Notes under the pieces: generated by a model
Seen by the model: the letters and a program-made list of their open reading frames with translations, nothing else
Told to the model about the DNA's origin: nothing
The model's database searches: none
Shown here: positions 51,529 through 64,000 of the stretch, piece after piece
How positions within the stretch are numbered: the stretch's first letter is position 1
How the letters are laid out: every line of letters begins with the position of its first letter
Program-made: the position numbers and the translations under genes
Assembly (NCBI RefSeq): GCF_003865015.1
Contig: NZ_BHVV01000001.1
Span: 372,001-436,000, forward strand
Reading direction: 5' to 3'
Source: Sulfurisoma sediminicola
GTDB lineage: Bacteria > Pseudomonadota > Gammaproteobacteria > Burkholderiales > Rhodocyclaceae
Length of the DNA stretch: 64,000 nucleotides

Positions 51529-52113
51529 CTAGCGGGCGGGCCCCTGAGCTCCCTTGGCCAACTGGTCCATGGGCTTGACGCCCTGGCAGTCGGAGCCCAG
51601 GTACTTCATTTGCGACTCGCTCTGCATGGTGTGGCGGCCATTGGCATCGGTCGTGGTCATATCCATGCGGCTGGTAACCATGTCGCTGCTGACGGTGCTT
51701 TCGCCCTTGCCCACCATGGTGCGCCCATTGGCGGTGCAATTGAATTCGAAACTGGTCTTGTTGCCGCTACGGCTCACCTTGGCAGGCTCGCAGCGGCCCT
51801 CGGGGTCCACCATCGGCTTGTCCCTGGCTGCCATGGCCGGACTGATGCAGATGCGCGTGCCGCCACCCGCACCCTTCGCCGGCATGGCCTGCCCGCCCAT
51901 CATGGCCTCCATTTGCTTGCGGCGTTCAGGGGTCATTTTGGCCATTGATTGCTGCATTTTTTCCTGCGCAGCCGCCATTTGGGCGGTCATGTCACGACCG
52001 TCCATGACCTGCCTGATCTGATTCACTTCCCACAGCCCGGGTTTCAAGCCGCTACTCTGCGCGAAGGCGGTACCGCTCAGGGTGACGAGAACTACAAGCG
52101 TCGATTTCCTCAT
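51529..52113 (-). CDS. DUF3617 domain protein, secreted
   Basis: A 194-residue periplasmic protein with signal peptide ending GTAFAQ. It has the DUF3617 pattern: GLKPGLWEVNQIRQ, a Met/Gln-rich helical segment (about residues 45-75), CISPAMAARDK, and CEPAKVSRSGNKTSFEFNC with paired cysteines, closing with SDCQGVKP. Start ATG 52111-52113 with GGAGG upstream, giving a better signal peptide than ATG 52125. The function of DUF3617 is not known. It lies 63 nt upstream of qor on the same strand. Confidence 0.85.
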   Translation of the reverse strand: MRKSTLVVLVTLSGTAFAQSSGLKPGLWEVNQIRQVMDGRDMTAQMAAAQEKMQQSMAKMTPERRKQMEAMMGGQAMPAKGAGGGTRICISPAMAARDKPMVDPEGRCEPAKVSRSGNKTSFEFNCTANGRTMVGKGESTVSSDMVTSRMDMTTTDANGRHTMQSESQMKYLGSDCQGVKPMDQLAKGAQGPAR

Positions 52114-52286
52114 GTTTACCTCCACGTGGCGATGGTTGAGGTGAGCTTCAGGGTGAGCGCGAGACTAGCACATGACGCCGATGGATGATTGAATTTTGAT
52201 ATGACAACGTAGAATCGAATTCAGGGCCGCTTCATGCCATGCACCCCGGCCGGAGATACGCGCGCACTGCCTCCCAAGACGGCACA

Positions 52287-54587
<2,301 letters not shown>

Positions 54588-54685
54588 GGCATTTGCGGTA
54601 GGCCGCTGGAAGAATGGGGGCCGCTGATTCTAGGCCCGGCGTACTGACACCTGCATTACGCCGCGCCGCGGGCGACGGTCTGCCG

Positions 54686-56938
54686 TCAGGAGACGAGATG
54701 CAGCTTGGGCTGGCCGTGGCTGCCGCGCTGCTCGATCCAGGCCAGGCAGGAACGGGCCGACATCGCCGGCGTCGCCAGGAAGCCCTGGTAGAAGTCGCAG
54801 CCCATCGCCTGCAGGATCTGCCGCTGGTTGTCGTTCTCGACGCCAACCGCCACGGTCTGCAGGCCGAGCGAATGGGCGAGGCTGATGACCGTCTGGGCGA
54901 TGGCACGGCTGCTGACGCTCTCGACCAGATCATGGACGAAGAAAAGATCGACCTTGAGGGCCGACAGGGGCAACTTCTGCAGCGAAGCGAGGCAGGACAG
55001 GCCGGTGCCGAAGCGATCGAGGGCGAGCCGCACGCCGAGATTCCGCAGTTCCTGCATCGTCGTCATGATGCGTTCGCCCGACTGGCTCAGGGTGTTTTCG
55101 CTCAGGGCGAGTTCGACGCAGTCCGGGGCGATGCCGCTCTCGGCGATGGCCGCCGTGACGGTCTGCACCAGGTCGGGATGGTTGAACTGGTGCTGCGTGA
55201 CATTCACCGACAGCCGCAGGCCGGCATATCCGGCGTCATGCCAGCCGCGCAGCTGCCGGCAGGCCGTGCGGATGACCCAGTCGCCGACCTCGCGGATCAT
55301 GCCGGTATCCTCGAGCACGTCCATGAAATCGGGCGGCAGCAGCAGGTTGTCCTCGCCATCCTGCCAGCGCAGCAACACCTCGACCCCCTCCACCACATCG
55401 GCCGCCATGCTGATGACGGGCTGGTAATGCAGTTCGAAGGCCTCGTTGGCGAGACCGCGCCGCAGCCTGGCTTCGAGGTCGAGACGATCCTGGTGCCCGA
55501 TCTCCAGCGCCGGCGAATAGACATGGAACATGCCCTGGCCGAGATTGCGCGCCTGATACATCGCGAGGTCGGCGGCACGGATCAGCCTGCCGACGAAGTC
55601 GGCATGATCCGGGAAGCAGGCGATGCCGATGCTGCCGCCGACGGTGATCTCGTGACCCTCGATCTCGAATGGCGCGCCGATTGCCTCGATCACCTGGCGG
55701 GCCACCTTCTCCGCGCCGGCGGGGTCGGCGAGATCCTCGAGGATGAGCGCGAACTCGTCGCCGCCGAGACGGGACACCAGCGCCTCCTTGTTGGCCAGGC
55801 CCGAGACACCGCGCCCCGGCCATTCGGCGTGGCCGAGCGTCTGCTGCAGTCGTCGCGCCACGGCGCACAGCAGCTTGTCGCCGACGGCATAGCCGAGCGA
55901 ATCGTTAACCAGCTTGAAACGCGCCAGATCGAGAAACAGCAGGCCGACATGTCCGCCGCGGCGCTGGGCACGGAACAAGGCCTCGCTCAGCAGTTCGCGG
56001 AAGTAATCGCGGTTCGGCAGACGGGTAAGGCTGTCGTAATTGACGAAGAGGTTGAGATCCGATTCCGCATCGCGCCGCTCGGTGATGTTGCGAATCACGG
56101 CGACGCGGCAGACGTCCTTGCGCTCGCCGACGCGGCCGATCGAGACCTCGACCGGCACCAGACTGCCGTCCGCGTTTCGCGCCGATACCTCGAAGGCGCT
56201 GCCGGTCTCGAGCCAGATATGGCCGTCACGCAGGGCATTGCTGCCCGCAATATCGAACAGTGTCTGCAGCGGCTGGCCGAGCAGGGCCTCGCGGTCGCGG
56301 CCGAACAACTGCTCGCCGGCCTTGTTGACGTCTTTGATCCGCAGGTAGTCGTCGAAGCTGAGCATGCCATCGCGGGCGTAGGCGAACATCTGGCGCGACC
56401 GCGCCCGCTCCTCGGTCAGGGAGTCGATGGCGCGTTCCATGTCGCGCATCGGCAGATGGGCGAGCGCGAGATAGATGCCCATGCCCAGCGTGCCGCCGAG
56501 CAGCAGCGCGATCACCGCCAGCTCGATCAGGTGGCGCTGCGAACGCTCGACCACCACCCGCCCGGAAAACTTGGCGCCGGCGCCGAAGCTGGCCGACCGT
56601 TTCACCACCAGCAGAGAATTCGGCGGGGTACCCACCGCGACGATGCGCTTGCCGGCACCGTCCTCGATGTAGCGATACTCGCTGCCGCCTTTCGCATCGA
56701 CCCGGGTGCCCAGCAGTTGCTTGAGCAACTCGTCCTGGCCGGTCCGTGTCTCGGCACTGCGCGCGGCCACCTCTTCCGTGACCCGCGCCAGGATGGCGCT
56801 GAGCATTTCGAGCTCGGCCACGTCCTTGCGATAGCCGTGCACCGTCACCATCGTCGGCAACAGCACCGTCACCACGACAGCGATCACCAGCGCCAGGGTG
56901 GTGATGACACGACGGGAGTAGGTGGCCGGATCGGACAT
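54686..56938 (-). CDS. PAS-GGDEF-EAL membrane signalling protein, degenerate EAL
   Basis: A 750-residue inner-membrane protein: transmembrane segment near residues 12-30, periplasmic sensor region to about 135, second membrane segment (LAVIALLLGGTLGMGIYLALA), PAS domain (about 180-300), GGDEF (about 305-480) and EAL (about 490-745). GGDEF is intact in RLGGDEF, so diguanylate cyclase activity is expected; the RxxD inhibitory site is missing and a stretch of about 12 residues is inserted just before it (PGRGVSGLANKE). In EAL, DDFGTG reads DRFGTG and the usual AEGVE reads AVGVE, so phosphodiesterase activity is doubtful. Confidence 0.9.
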   Translation of the reverse strand: MSDPATYSRRVITTLALVIAVVVTVLLPTMVTVHGYRKDVAELEMLSAILARVTEEVAARSAETRTGQDELLKQLLGTRVDAKGGSEYRYIEDGAGKRIVAVGTPPNSLLVVKRSASFGAGAKFSGRVVVERSQRHLIELAVIALLLGGTLGMGIYLALAHLPMRDMERAIDSLTEERARSRQMFAYARDGMLSFDDYLRIKDVNKAGEQLFGRDREALLGQPLQTLFDIAGSNALRDGHIWLETGSAFEVSARNADGSLVPVEVSIGRVGERKDVCRVAVIRNITERRDAESDLNLFVNYDSLTRLPNRDYFRELLSEALFRAQRRGGHVGLLFLDLARFKLVNDSLGYAVGDKLLCAVARRLQQTLGHAEWPGRGVSGLANKEALVSRLGGDEFALILEDLADPAGAEKVARQVIEAIGAPFEIEGHEITVGGSIGIACFPDHADFVGRLIRAADLAMYQARNLGQGMFHVYSPALEIGHQDRLDLEARLRRGLANEAFELHYQPVISMAADVVEGVEVLLRWQDGEDNLLLPPDFMDVLEDTGMIREVGDWVIRTACRQLRGWHDAGYAGLRLSVNVTQHQFNHPDLVQTVTAAIAESGIAPDCVELALSENTLSQSGERIMTTMQELRNLGVRLALDRFGTGLSCLASLQKLPLSALKVDLFFVHDLVESVSSRAIAQTVISLAHSLGLQTVAVGVENDNQRQILQAMGCDFYQGFLATPAMSARSCLAWIEQRGSHGQPKLHLVS

Positions 56939-56952
56939 GGGGACGTAAAGGG

Positions 56953-57738
56953 TCAGAAGGTCCCGGGGTAGGCACCACCGTCGAGCAGCCAGTTCTGCCC
57001 CGTGATGTAGCCGGCCTGCGCCGAACAGAGCCAGGCGCAGGCGGCACCGAACTCGGCCGGATCGCCGACACGGCCGGCGGGAATGGTCGCGACGCGCTCG
57101 GCCAGCGCGGCCTCGTAGCTGATGCCCTTGCTCTTGGCCTGGCCGCCGATCACCGCCTGCATGCGGTCGGTGGCGAAGAAGCCGGGCAACAGGTTGTTGA
57201 TGGTGACGTTGTGACCGACCGTCTTGCGGGCGAGTCCGGCGACGAAGCCGGTCAGGCCGGAGCGGGCGCCGTTGGAGAGGCCGAGCACGTCGATCGGCGC
57301 CTTCACCGCGCCCGAGGTGATGTTGACGATGCGACCGAAGCGGCGCCCGATCATGCCGTCCACGGTCGCCTTGATGAGTTCGATCGGCGTCAGCATGTTG
57401 GCGTCAATCGCCTTGAGCCAGTCGTCGCGCGACCAGTCGCGGAAGTCGCCGGGGGGCGGACCACCGGCGTTGTTGACCAGGATGTCCGGCGCGGGACAGG
57501 CGGCCAGCGCAGCCGCGCGGCCCGCCGGTGTCGTGATGTCGGCAACGACCGTGGCGACCGCCGTGTCGCCAGCGCCGAGTTTTCGCAACTCGGCCGCCGT
57601 CGCCTCCAGCGCCTCGGCGCCGCGCGCGACGATCGTCACCGCCACGCCCTCGCGTGCCAGAGCAGCGGCACAAGCACGCCCCAGACCCTTGCTGGCCGCG
57701 CAAACGAGTGCCCGCCGTCCGGATATTCCAAGGTCCAT
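56953..57738 (-). CDS. SDR family oxidoreductase lacking the YxxxK active site
   Basis: Short-chain dehydrogenase fold, 261 residues. The nucleotide loop CAASKGLGRACA and NNAGGPP are intact, as is the catalytic Ser in NITSGAV. The position of the catalytic Tyr-x-x-x-Lys reads LSNGARSG, with neither Tyr nor Lys. This FabG-related subgroup occurs in several Proteobacteria, so it may have another reaction or a binding role. It begins 41 nt from the divergent glycine-rich-domain gene and precedes the GGDEF-EAL gene by 14 nt, so the two are probably co-transcribed. Confidence 0.88.
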   Translation of the reverse strand: MDLGISGRRALVCAASKGLGRACAAALAREGVAVTIVARGAEALEATAAELRKLGAGDTAVATVVADITTPAGRAAALAACPAPDILVNNAGGPPPGDFRDWSRDDWLKAIDANMLTPIELIKATVDGMIGRRFGRIVNITSGAVKAPIDVLGLSNGARSGLTGFVAGLARKTVGHNVTINNLLPGFFATDRMQAVIGGQAKSKGISYEAALAERVATIPAGRVGDPAEFGAACAWLCSAQAGYITGQNWLLDGGAYPGTF

Positions 57739-57779
57739 CGTATTATGGTTATCTCCTCTAGCAACATTAGTCTACTCTC

Positions 57780-58445
57780 ATGCTCGTGCTCCTGCTCGCG
57801 CTTGCCGTTCTGGCCGTGATCGCTTTCATGCTCTGGCGCAGAAATCGCCGCCTCGAGCGCGAGCACTTCATCCGCAACTACGCCTGGCCGAAGGGCCTGC
57901 TCGATCGCCTGGCCAAGCGCCGACCCGAGCTCTCCCTCAAGGACCGCGTGCTGGTGACGCGCGGCCTCAAGCAGTTCTTCCTCGCTCACCTGCGCTCGGG
58001 CCGCCGCTTCGTCTCGATGCCCTCGCAGGTCGCGGACGATCTCTGGCACGAGTTCATTCTCTACACCCGGGGCTACGACGCGTTCTGCCGCCAGGCCTTC
58101 GGGCGCTTCCTCCACCATACGCCGGCCGTCGTCCTTGGCGAGGAACAGCAAAACAACGCGGGGCTGCGCCGCTGCTGGTACTGGTGCTGCCGCGAGGAGA
58201 ACATCGACCCGAAGAATCCTTCGCGCCTGCCCTTGCTGTTTGCGCTCGACGCCAAACTCGCCATCGCCGACGGCTTCATCTATGCGCCCGATTGCAAGAC
58301 ATTGACCTCGGCACAGGGCGGCACCGTGCATTGCGGCGCCGACCTCGGCGGCGGCGACGGCTCGGATGGCGGCTCAGGCGACAGCAGCGATTCCAGCGGC
58401 GATGGCGGCAGCGGCTGCGGTGGCGGCTGCGGCGGTGGGGACTAG
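57780..58445 (+). CDS. Glycine-rich-domain protein (GRDP/DUF1399-like), membrane-anchored
   Basis: A 221-residue protein with an N-terminal membrane anchor (residues 2-18), a cytosolic-looking helical region with DDLWHEFILYTRGYDAFC and FGRFLHHTP, which are the marks of the plant and bacterial GRDP family, and a C-terminal tail of about 40 residues of Gly/Ser/Asp ending in two CGGG units. The tail has 3 cysteines near its end. The role is not known. Its TAG shares bases with the stop of the convergent hydrolase gene (58442-58445). Confidence 0.75.
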   Translation: MLVLLLALAVLAVIAFMLWRRNRRLEREHFIRNYAWPKGLLDRLAKRRPELSLKDRVLVTRGLKQFFLAHLRSGRRFVSMPSQVADDLWHEFILYTRGYDAFCRQAFGRFLHHTPAVVLGEEQQNNAGLRRCWYWCCREENIDPKNPSRLPLLFALDAKLAIADGFIYAPDCKTLTSAQGGTVHCGADLGGGDGSDGGSGDSSDSSGDGGSGCGGGCGGGD

Positions 58446-59218
58446 CCGAGGAAGTCGCCGACGAGGCGGTTGAAGGTGGCGGCCTGCTCGATGTTGAGCA
58501 GATGCGAAGCCGCGGGCACGATCTCCAGCCGCGCACCGGGAATGGCCCGGGCGATTGCCTCGCTCGACGCAGGCGGCGTGCCGGGGTCGTCGGCCCCGAC
58601 CAGTACCAGCGTCGGCGCGCGCACGGCGGCAAGCTTGTCCGTCAGGTCGAGATCGCAGATCGCCGCCCCGCAGCCGGCGTAGCCGGCGACCGGCGTCGCC
58701 GTGATCAATGCACCGATGCGCGCCATCACCTCCGGGTGCGACGCCCGCCAGGACGCGGTGAACCAGCGGCCCAGCGTCGCCTCGACATGCGCCTGCATGC
58801 CCTGCGCCCGCGCAACCGCGATGCGCTCGTCCCAGATCGCGCGCGCCTCGGGCGGCGTACGGCTCGACGAGCTGGCGACCACCAGCTTGTCCATGCGTCC
58901 GGGGTGGGCCAGGGCGAAGTGCTGGGCGATCATGCCGCCCATCGACAGGCCGACGAAATGGGTGCGCTCGATGGAAAGCTGATCGAGCAGCCCGGCGACG
59001 TCGCCGACGAGCTGCGCGAAGGAATACGGCCCGTCGGGGGCGTCGGTGGCGCCATGGCCGCGCGTGTCGTAGCGCAGCACGGTGTAGCGGCCGGCCAGGG
59101 CTGCCGCGAGGCCGTCCCACATCGTCAGGTCGCTGGCGAGCGAATGCGACAGCGTGACCAGCGGCCCCTTGCCGGAGATCTCGTAGTGGATGTCGATGCC
59201 GTTGGCCTTGATTTTCAT
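58442..59218 (-). CDS. Alpha/beta hydrolase, 3-oxoadipate enol-lactonase-like
   Basis: A 258-residue hydrolase with the nucleophile elbow GLSMGG (Ser near 95), an oxyanion region SHSLASDLTMWD, the Asp in VGADDPGTPP and the histidine in PAASHLLNIEQ. Composition and length match PcaD-type enol-lactonases, but other beta-ketoadipate genes are absent, so substrate is open. ATG 59216-59218 overlaps the uvrD stop by 4 bp (ATGA), so it is coupled to the helicase. Confidence 0.85.
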   Translation of the reverse strand: MKIKANGIDIHYEISGKGPLVTLSHSLASDLTMWDGLAAALAGRYTVLRYDTRGHGATDAPDGPYSFAQLVGDVAGLLDQLSIERTHFVGLSMGGMIAQHFALAHPGRMDKLVVASSSSRTPPEARAIWDERIAVARAQGMQAHVEATLGRWFTASWRASHPEVMARIGALITATPVAGYAGCGAAICDLDLTDKLAAVRAPTLVLVGADDPGTPPASSEAIARAIPGARLEIVPAASHLLNIEQAATFNRLVGDFLG

Positions 59219-61533
59219 GCTGCCTCCAGTTTTGCGACGGAGAGCGCCAGCCACTTCATGCCGGCCGCGCCGAAGTTGATCTGGGCGCGGGCGTCCTGCC
59301 CCGAGCCTTCGAGGTTGATCACCACGCCCTCGCCGAACTTGGCGTGGCGCACGCTCTGGCCGATGCGCCAGCCGCTGCCCGTCGTTTCGCTGCGGCGCGG
59401 CATGCCGGAAAAAGTTCCCGAAGGGACGCAGAGCGCTGGCACCGGCGAGACGGCGAAGCCGCCTTTCGCCACCCTGGGCGTCAGCCACTTGAGCAATCCC
59501 GCGGGAACTTCCTCGAGGAAGCGCGAAGGCAGGTTGTAGCGGGTCTGGCCGTGCAGCATGCGCGTCTGGGCGTGGGAGAGGTAGAGCCGCTGCCGTGCCC
59601 GCGTCACCGCCACGTACATCAGCCGCCGCTCCTCCTCGAGGCCATCGGCCTCGAGGATGGCGTTCTCGTGCGGAAACAGGCCCTCCTCGAGGCCGCTGAT
59701 GAAGACGACATTGAACTCGAGGCCCTTGGCCGAATGGACGGTCATCAACTGCAGCGCGTCATCGCCCTCGCCGGCCTGGTGTTCGCCGGCCTCGAGCGAG
59801 GCATGGGCGAGGAAGGCCGCGAGATCCGCCGACAGTTCGCCCTCTTCCCCGACCGCCCCCTCCTCGGCGATGAAGTTGGCGCCGGCGTTAACGAGTTCGT
59901 CGAGGTTGGCGAGGCGGTCCTGCCCTTCCTTCTCGGTCTGGTAGTGGGCGCGCAGGCCGGACAGTTCGACGACGTGCTCGATCAGTTCCGGCAGCGGCAG
60001 GTGAGCCGCCTCGCGCAACTTGCCGACGAGCTCGGCGAACTTCGCCAGCGAGGCGCCGCCCTTGCCGGCGACCTGCGGGATCGCCGCCATCAGGCTGCCG
60101 CCGCCGGCCCTGGCCGCATCCTGCAGCAGCTCGAGGCTGCGCGCGCCGATGCCGCGCGTCGGGAAATTCACCACGCGGGCGAAGGCGGTGTCGTCGCCGG
60201 CATTGGCGATCAGCCGCAGATAGGCCAGCGCGTGCTTGATCTCCTGCCGCTCGAAGAAGCGCAGGCCGCCATAGACGCGGTAGGGCAGGCCGGCAGCGAA
60301 CAGCGCGTGTTCGAGCACCCGCGACTGGGCGTTGCTGCGGTAGAGCAGCGCCATCTCGGCGCGGGCGTGGCCGTCGCGCGACAGCGCCTTGACCTCCTCG
60401 ACGATCCAGCGGGCCTCGTCGAGGTCGGACCAGGCCTCGAAGACGCGGATCGGCTCGCCGCTGCCGGCCTCGGTCCACAGGTTCTTGCCGAGGCGCCTGG
60501 CGTTGTGCTTGATGATGGCGTTGGCGGCATCGAGGATGTTGCCGTGGGAGCGGTAGTTCTGCTCGAGGCGGATCACGTTGGCCACCTTGAACTCGCGCTC
60601 GAAATCGCGCATGTTGCCGACGTCGGCCCCGCGGAAAGCATAAATGCTCTGGTCGTCGTCGCCTACCGCAAATATGCAGGCGCCCCTGGGCGCCTCCGAA
60701 TAGCCGCCCCCTTCCCCGGGGTGAAGGTGGGAATTCGCGGAGCACTGCTCCGCGCCACCGGAACCGACCGGCTGTGCAAAGCCGGTCGTGGGACGGGGGT
60801 TGGGGGGATGGGGGCCATTGGCCTGACCGCCTGCAAGTTGGCGAAGCCAACTGTATTGCAGGCGGTTGGTGTCCTGGAACTCGTCGACGAGGATGTGGCG
60901 GAAGCGCTCCTGGTAGTGGCGGCGCAGCGGCTCGTTGCGCGAGAGCAGCTCGTAGGAGCGCAGCAGCAGCTCGGCGAAATCGACCACGCCTTCCTTCTGG
61001 CACTGGGCCTCGTAGGCTTCGTAGAGCTCGACACGCTTCCGCGTGTAATCGTCCCAGGCCTCGACGGCGGACGGGCGCAGGCCGGCTTCCTTCTGGGCGT
61101 TGATGAAGTGGCAGAGCTCGCGCGGCGGAAACTTCTCGTCGTCGACGTTGAGCGATTTGAGCAGGCGCTTGACGGCCGACAGCTGGTCGGCCGAGTCGAG
61201 GATCTGGAACAGCTGCGGCAGCGCCGCGTCGCGGTGGTGCGCACGCAGCAGGCGGTTGCAGAGGCCGTGGAAGGTGCCGATCCACATGCCGCGCGTGTTG
61301 ATCGGCAGCATCGACGACAGCCGCGTCAGCATTTCCTTGGCCGCCTTGTTCGTGAAGGTCACGGCGAGCACGCTCTGCGGGCTGGCCTGGCCGGTGGAAA
61401 TCAGCCAGGCGATGCGGGTGGTCAGCACGCGCGTCTTGCCCGAACCGGCGCCGGCGAGGATCAGGGCGTGCTGCGGGGGTAGCGTGACGGCGGCCAGCTG
61501 TTCCGGATTGAGGCCGCGCAGGAGGTCGGACAT
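59215..61533 (-). CDS. uvrD: UvrD/Rep-family DNA helicase with in-frame repeat-derived insertion
   Basis: Superfamily 1A 3'-5' helicase, 772 residues, acting in mismatch and excision repair. Motif I is AGAGSGKT near residue 30, motif II LVDEFQDTN, motif III VGDDDQSIYAFRGA, motif IV LEQNYRSHGNI and motif VI VAVTRARQRLYL, with the C-terminal UvrD tudor-like segment at the end. Start ATG 61531-61533. Between motif II and motif III a 48-codon segment (60679-60822) of Pro/Gly-rich, low-similarity sequence is inserted without shifting the frame; it is made of perfect palindromes. Without it the gap between motifs would be the normal length. Confidence 0.95.
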   Translation of the reverse strand: MSDLLRGLNPEQLAAVTLPPQHALILAGAGSGKTRVLTTRIAWLISTGQASPQSVLAVTFTNKAAKEMLTRLSSMLPINTRGMWIGTFHGLCNRLLRAHHRDAALPQLFQILDSADQLSAVKRLLKSLNVDDEKFPPRELCHFINAQKEAGLRPSAVEAWDDYTRKRVELYEAYEAQCQKEGVVDFAELLLRSYELLSRNEPLRRHYQERFRHILVDEFQDTNRLQYSWLRQLAGGQANGPHPPNPRPTTGFAQPVGSGGAEQCSANSHLHPGEGGGYSEAPRGACIFAVGDDDQSIYAFRGADVGNMRDFEREFKVANVIRLEQNYRSHGNILDAANAIIKHNARRLGKNLWTEAGSGEPIRVFEAWSDLDEARWIVEEVKALSRDGHARAEMALLYRSNAQSRVLEHALFAAGLPYRVYGGLRFFERQEIKHALAYLRLIANAGDDTAFARVVNFPTRGIGARSLELLQDAARAGGGSLMAAIPQVAGKGGASLAKFAELVGKLREAAHLPLPELIEHVVELSGLRAHYQTEKEGQDRLANLDELVNAGANFIAEEGAVGEEGELSADLAAFLAHASLEAGEHQAGEGDDALQLMTVHSAKGLEFNVVFISGLEEGLFPHENAILEADGLEEERRLMYVAVTRARQRLYLSHAQTRMLHGQTRYNLPSRFLEEVPAGLLKWLTPRVAKGGFAVSPVPALCVPSGTFSGMPRRSETTGSGWRIGQSVRHAKFGEGVVINLEGSGQDARAQINFGAAGMKWLALSVAKLEAA
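60679..60825. repeat. Palindromic G-rich repeat element C, inside uvrD
   Basis: Two perfect hairpins: CGCGGAGCA (60736-60744) with TGCTCCGCG (60746-60754), and CGACCGGCT (60765-60773) with AGCCGGTCG (60780-60788). Next to them, 60790-60814 has G-runs of 3, 5, 6 and 5 with 2-nt loops on the plus strand. A further pair, ACCGCCTGCAA (60826-60836) and TTGCAGGCGGT (60856-60866), lies at the junction with native helicase codons. The style resembles elements A and B near 30 kb. Confidence 0.75.
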
Positions 61534-61646
61534 GGTGGGCCGATTATAACGGCGGGGACTGTGGCGCCGAGACCACATTGCCGCACCGCATCAATCATCC
61601 CCGGCTCAAATGAACCAAACCTGTGTGATTTGGTCTATTATTGCGT

Positions 61647-61680
61647 TGCTGCATTGCAGCATTACCCGGCTGCCATGCAG
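61647..61680. promoter_or_regulatory. Two CTGC-N3-GCAG operators, PhaR-like
   Basis: CTGC-ATT-GCAG at 61649-61659, inside the perfect palindrome TGCTGCATTGCAGCA, and CTGC-CAT-GCAG at 61670-61680, with centres 21 bp apart. This matches the published PhaR site CTGC-N3/4-GCAG that controls phasin genes. A TATTAT at 61636-61641 is a possible -10 just upstream. Confidence 0.65.
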
Positions 61681-61752
61681 CAAGGGGGCCCTACCCGGGC
61701 TCCCGGCCATTCCGCGCGGGCCCATCCCCGGCGCGGCACGAAGGAGAACACC

Positions 61753-64000
<2,248 letters not shown>

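Noticed and set aside
52205-52286. Promoter-like TAGAAT on the plus strand before maeB
   Set aside because: No plus-strand gene follows, so it is likely chance; minus-strand genes lie on both sides.
60679-60822. Frameshift or assembly error in uvrD
   Set aside because: The inserted length is a multiple of three, all helicase motifs continue in the same frame, and no stop occurs. An assembly artefact is not excluded but not needed.

Overview
The window is a gene-dense, GC-rich chromosomal segment with no rRNA, tRNA, CRISPR array or recognisable transposase. Gene content (DarP, MqsRA, GlyA, Mrp/ApbC, MaeB, WbuC-type cupin, DUF3617, DUF2934, TRAP transporter, Orn/Lys/Arg decarboxylase) and Proteobacteria-type operon overlaps suggest a betaproteobacterium, most likely Rhodocyclales-like. 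This is inference from family recognition. Both ends cut genes: glyA at the left and leuS at the right.

Layout. 1-9.8 kb: glyA, a histidine phosphatase, a TRAP carboxylate transporter (small and large permease facing a Tat-exported binding protein, with a shared bidirectional terminator), pmbA, darP-mogA, and a large protein with PilZ-like motifs. 9.8-27 kb: pepA, then thyA, a nearly complete glycogen locus (glk, DUF2934 protein, glgB, glgC, two GH57 enzymes, an alpha-glucan phosphorylase, pgi, glgA), then folA. 4-bp stop/start overlaps join thyA to glk and glgA to folA, so the glycogen block sits inside a thyA-folA unit. 27-34.6 kb: a coiled-coil secreted protein, a PLP amino-acid decarboxylase, dcd, apbC, metG-acyP. 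34.6-42.1 kb: an accessory-looking stretch with less GC-biased sequence, holding mqsRA with its operator, an octaheme cytochrome with TPRs, a Tat-exported 5'-nucleotidase-like protein, and a formylglycine sulfatase. 42.1-57.8 kb: a second, classical glycogen phosphorylase, a cupin coupled to dnaE, an orphan ParA, a hemerythrin-like protein behind an FNR-type site, a quinone oxidoreductase, a DUF3617 protein, maeB, a GGDEF/degenerate-EAL protein and an SDR. 57.8-64 kb: a glycine-rich-domain protein, an enol-lactonase-like hydrolase coupled to uvrD, a small gene behind two PhaR-like operators, and leuS.

Function. The glycogen genes make a full cycle: GlgC, GlgA and GlgB build glycogen; two phosphorylases of different classes and two GH57 enzymes break it down or rearrange it; Glk and Pgi connect the products to glycolysis. 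The possible PhaR sites near 61.65 kb point to a second storage polymer. This would fit an organism of fluctuating redox and carbon supply, as would the FNR-like site and the multiheme cytochrome.

The most unusual features are the thyA/glycogen/folA arrangement, a family of palindromic, G-quadruplex-capable repeats of which one lies in frame inside the uvrD helicase gene, two CTGC-N3-GCAG operators spaced 21 bp apart, the cytochrome/nucleotidase/sulfatase locus, and a candidate new PilZ-type protein.
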